NCBI RefSeq assembly: GCF_029937575.1
Contig: NZ_JAPYPS010000019.1
Span: forward strand, 230 to 64,229
Length of the DNA: 64,000 bases
DNA from: Nocardioides sp.
Lineage (GTDB): Bacteria; Actinomycetota; Actinomycetes; Propionibacteriales; Nocardioidaceae
Direction: 5' to 3'
The notes beneath the pieces are model-generated. The model saw only the letters and a program-made list of their open reading frames with translations. It had not been told where the DNA came from and did not search any database. The translations under genes and the position numbers were made by a program. The stretch's first letter is position 1, and the number at the start of each line of letters is the position of its first letter. Shown one piece after another: positions 61,135 to 64,000 of the stretch.

Positions 61135-61142
<8 letters not shown>
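60021..61142 (+). CDS. NAD-dependent epimerase/dehydratase family protein
   Basis: A 373-residue extended-SDR protein. N-terminal VLVTGVSRDLGRRCASAI (TGxxxxxG) with an acidic VIGVDVVPP; KSTTTVYGAS and AGYAKDVAEIEGYV give the catalytic Ser/Thr and a Y-x3-K-like pair (YAKD). The C-terminal ~50 residues are low complexity. It lies 12 bp after bS22 and overlaps the acyltransferase gene by 8 nt. Substrate unknown, possibly a cell-envelope nucleotide sugar. Confidence 0.82.
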
Positions 61143-62490
<1,348 letters not shown>

Positions 62491-62516
62491 GGTCGAAGCC
62501 AACGCCGAGGGGGCGT

Positions 62517-62538
62517 GCGGCCACTCCGATGCGGCCGC
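62517..62538 (+). terminator. weak terminator-like hairpin
   Basis: GCGGCC (62517-62522) and GGCCGC (62533-62538) can pair, followed by TTT, 27 bp after the acyltransferase stop. Confidence 0.4.
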
Positions 62539-62612
62539 TTTGAGCCGCGCGATCCCGCGCCGACGCGACGTAGGCCCCGCGAGCGGTCGCCCCCTCGCGA
62601 CGAAGCTGCGGC

Positions 62613-63830
62613 CTACTTGTCGCCGGTCAGCCCGCCGAGGCCCTTGCCCAGGCCCTTGACCACGTCGTCGACGATCTCGGCGGTGCCGGTGAGCAGATCA
62701 CCGATCGGGTCGTCGGAGCCCTTGACGATGATGTCGTCGAGCAGCCCGCCGTTGCCCTTCTTGGTGCCCTTGCCCTGGTCGTCGTCCGTGGCTGCGGGGC
62801 CCTGCGGCAGCACCGGCTGGTCGGGCTTGCTGGTGCCGGAGCCGGGGGTGCTCGGCGGTGAGACCTGGGTCGGGGCCTTGTTGGCTCCGTCCGTGGCCTT
62901 CTTGCTCTTGCCCGACTTGTCGGTGCTGGAGGTCTTGGTGTCGGTCGCCGGGACGACCGTCTCCAGGAGCGGGCTGAGCACGTCGTCGAGGAGGTTGTCG
63001 ACCGTCTTCTGCGCGAAGACCGGGGCCTGCATGATCGGCAGGTCGGTGCACGCAGGGCACAGGCTCTGGGCCTGCACGTCGATCGCGTTGATCACCTGCG
63101 AGGCCTCGATCAGCGAGGAGCGGGCCGCTGCGGGGATGACGCTCTGCAGGCTCGAGAGCGCCCCCATGCTGTCGGCGGTGAACGTGCGCAGCTCCTCGAT
63201 CGAGGAAGCATGGCCGTTGTCGGCGAAGTCGCCCAGCAGCAGGTCGGAGGCCTCGGTGGCCTGCTCGACGAAGTCCTCGAGCGTGGTGGCGATGGCCCGG
63301 GCGTCGTCGTCGCCGGAGCGACTGAGCGCGCCGACCTCGTCGAGTCGCCCGGAGGCGTTGCCGAGCAGCGTGGTGCCCTTGCCGTCCGCGTCCCGCTGGA
63401 CGCCGGCCTGTGCGTTCTCGATCGCGCGCTTGAGCGGGTAGAGGGTGTCGCCCGGCAGGGAGCTCTGGGCAGCGACGGCCATCGAGCCGGTCGCGCTGAC
63501 GATCGCGAAGCCACCGACGGCAGCAGCGATCCGCCGCTCGCGGGGGGTACGGCGTACGGGCCTGGCGGTGCGGGCCGCGCTCTGCGCCGGGGAGTCGGGG
63601 GCCAGCGCCGTCTCGGCGGCGGCCATGAGCCGACCGCGCAGGTCGGCAGAGAAGTCCGCCCGGGGCTCGACGAGCGGAGCGTGACGCAGCGTGGCGACGA
63701 CCCCGAGGAGCTCCTCGAAGCGCGGGTCGGCCGAGGGCGCGGAGGATCCGGAGGTGGTGGCGCGCGTGGCGCGCTCGAGGAGCAGGTCGAACTCGTCGGC
63801 GCGTCGGCGCGAACCGAAGACGGGGTTCAT
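62613..63830 (-). CDS. DUF5667 protein, RsbN-like anti-sigma candidate
   Basis: A 405-residue single-pass membrane protein from the ATG at 63830 (MNPVFGSRRRADEFDLLLER). The cytoplasmic N-terminal ~105 residues precede a helix (IAAAVGGFAIVSATGSMAVA) and an extracytoplasmic DUF5667 region with SLPGDTLYPLKRAIENAQAG; the tail is Ser/Lys/Pro-rich. In Streptomyces the bldN gene is followed by rsbN, encoding a membrane anti-sigma factor of this type. The start is preceded by a sigma-BldN-like promoter. By analogy it inhibits an ECF sigma factor encoded just beyond the window. Confidence 0.75.
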   Translation of the reverse strand: MNPVFGSRRRADEFDLLLERATRATTSGSSAPSADPRFEELLGVVATLRHAPLVEPRADFSADLRGRLMAAAETALAPDSPAQSAARTARPVRRTPRERRIAAAVGGFAIVSATGSMAVAAQSSLPGDTLYPLKRAIENAQAGVQRDADGKGTTLLGNASGRLDEVGALSRSGDDDARAIATTLEDFVEQATEASDLLLGDFADNGHASSIEELRTFTADSMGALSSLQSVIPAAARSSLIEASQVINAIDVQAQSLCPACTDLPIMQAPVFAQKTVDNLLDDVLSPLLETVVPATDTKTSSTDKSGKSKKATDGANKAPTQVSPPSTPGSGTSKPDQPVLPQGPAATDDDQGKGTKKGNGGLLDDIIVKGSDDPIGDLLTGTAEIVDDVVKGLGKGLGGLTGDK

Positions 63831-63903
63831 CACTGTCCTCCTCTGCTGAGTGTGGTGCCCGTGGGCCGGGCGGTGCACGGACCCGTGCGGTCCGACACCT
63901 GTT

Positions 63904-63932
63904 TCAACGACGGGTGGAGCGCGGAGGTTACG
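63904..63932 (-). promoter_or_regulatory. sigma-BldN-like promoter
   Basis: On the minus strand CGTAAC (63932-63927) and CGTTGA (63909-63904) are separated by 17 bp, about 74 bp upstream of the DUF5667 start. These match the -35 and -10 elements recalled for Streptomyces sigma-BldN (spacing about 16 bp there). Confidence 0.6.
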
Positions 63933-63976
63933 GGCGATCGCCGGTGAGATGAGGAGGAATGTCCGAAGGGGGCCAT

Positions 63977-64000
63977 CAGTCGCGGATCCCTTCGGGCATC
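63977..64000 (-). CDS. 3' end of an upstream gene (possible ECF sigma factor), partial
   Basis: The frame entering at the window edge ends MPEGIRD then TGA at 63979-63977. Only eight codons are visible. It precedes the DUF5667 gene in the same direction, the position of bldN-type sigma genes. Identity is inferred from context only. Confidence 0.3.

Overview
The window is GC-rich, densely coded chromosomal DNA of an actinobacterium, most likely Nocardioides or a close relative. The pointers are the disA-radA pair, a mycothiol-linked DsbA-like protein, the bS22 mini-gene beside a BldC-like HTH gene, a DUF5667/RsbN-like gene, frequent GTG starts, 4-nt ATGA/GTGA overlaps and many starts just downstream of a TANNNT box (leaderless style). 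No rRNA, tRNA, CRISPR array or insertion sequence was recognised.

Layout. 0-12.7 kb is mostly housekeeping: a 97-bp direct repeat, disA, radA, an orphan LacI regulator, a methyltransferase/VOC pair, a Cys-rich unknown, a Ppx/GppA phosphatase, a TIM-barrel isomerase-like protein, a GAF histidine kinase, proline dehydrogenase, proC and an Rv2466c-like protein. 12.7-23.5 kb is a uronate catabolic island: a divergent IclR regulator, kduI, kduD, a complete sugar ABC importer (lipoprotein, permease, double ATPase, permease), an aldehyde dehydrogenase, KDPG aldolase and KDG kinase, together taking 4-deoxy-5-hexosulose uronate to pyruvate plus glyceraldehyde-3-phosphate.

23.7-32.3 kb holds a 1826-residue secreted protein that fuses a ThuA-like domain to an AA5-type copper-radical oxidase with all copper and radical ligands present, followed by two LamG-like domains and Ig/cadherin-like repeats. 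After a double terminator and a 4-OT-like tautomerase come a YcnI-like copper chaperone and a CopC-CopD copper importer, a plausible copper supply for the oxidase. The 10-mer CAGTTCACAT lies in both the kduI and oxidase promoters, which suggests shared control.

32.3-53.6 kb is a second catabolic island that I cannot match to one known pathway. It contains two 4,5-dihydroxyphthalate-decarboxylase-like proteins, an NMT1/SsuA-type ABC importer, two aldehyde dehydrogenases, a ThDP enzyme, a flavin aromatic hydroxylase, a two-domain extradiol dioxygenase, an ornithine-cyclodeaminase-like protein, a DHDPS-like aldolase, a prephenate-dehydratase-like protein lacking its TRF motif, a cyclase-family hydrolase, a FAH-family enzyme, a CaiB-type CoA-transferase and a fused carboxyltransferase. 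Seven copies of a palindrome close to A(C/G)TGTATACA(C/G)T sit in the promoters of these units, including that of the GntR/FCD regulator inside the island. This defines a self-contained regulon and is the best candidate for an undescribed system.

53.7-64 kb returns to ordinary chromosome: a haloalkane-dehalogenase-like hydrolase, a trpS preceded by a short leader peptide with two adjacent Trp codons and a strong hairpin (ribosome-mediated attenuation), a 72-bp palindromic region, a K+ channel, a PIG-V-like mannosyltransferase, an AcuC-like deacetylase, the HTH/bS22/epimerase/acyltransferase cluster, and an RsbN-like protein behind a sigma-BldN-like promoter.
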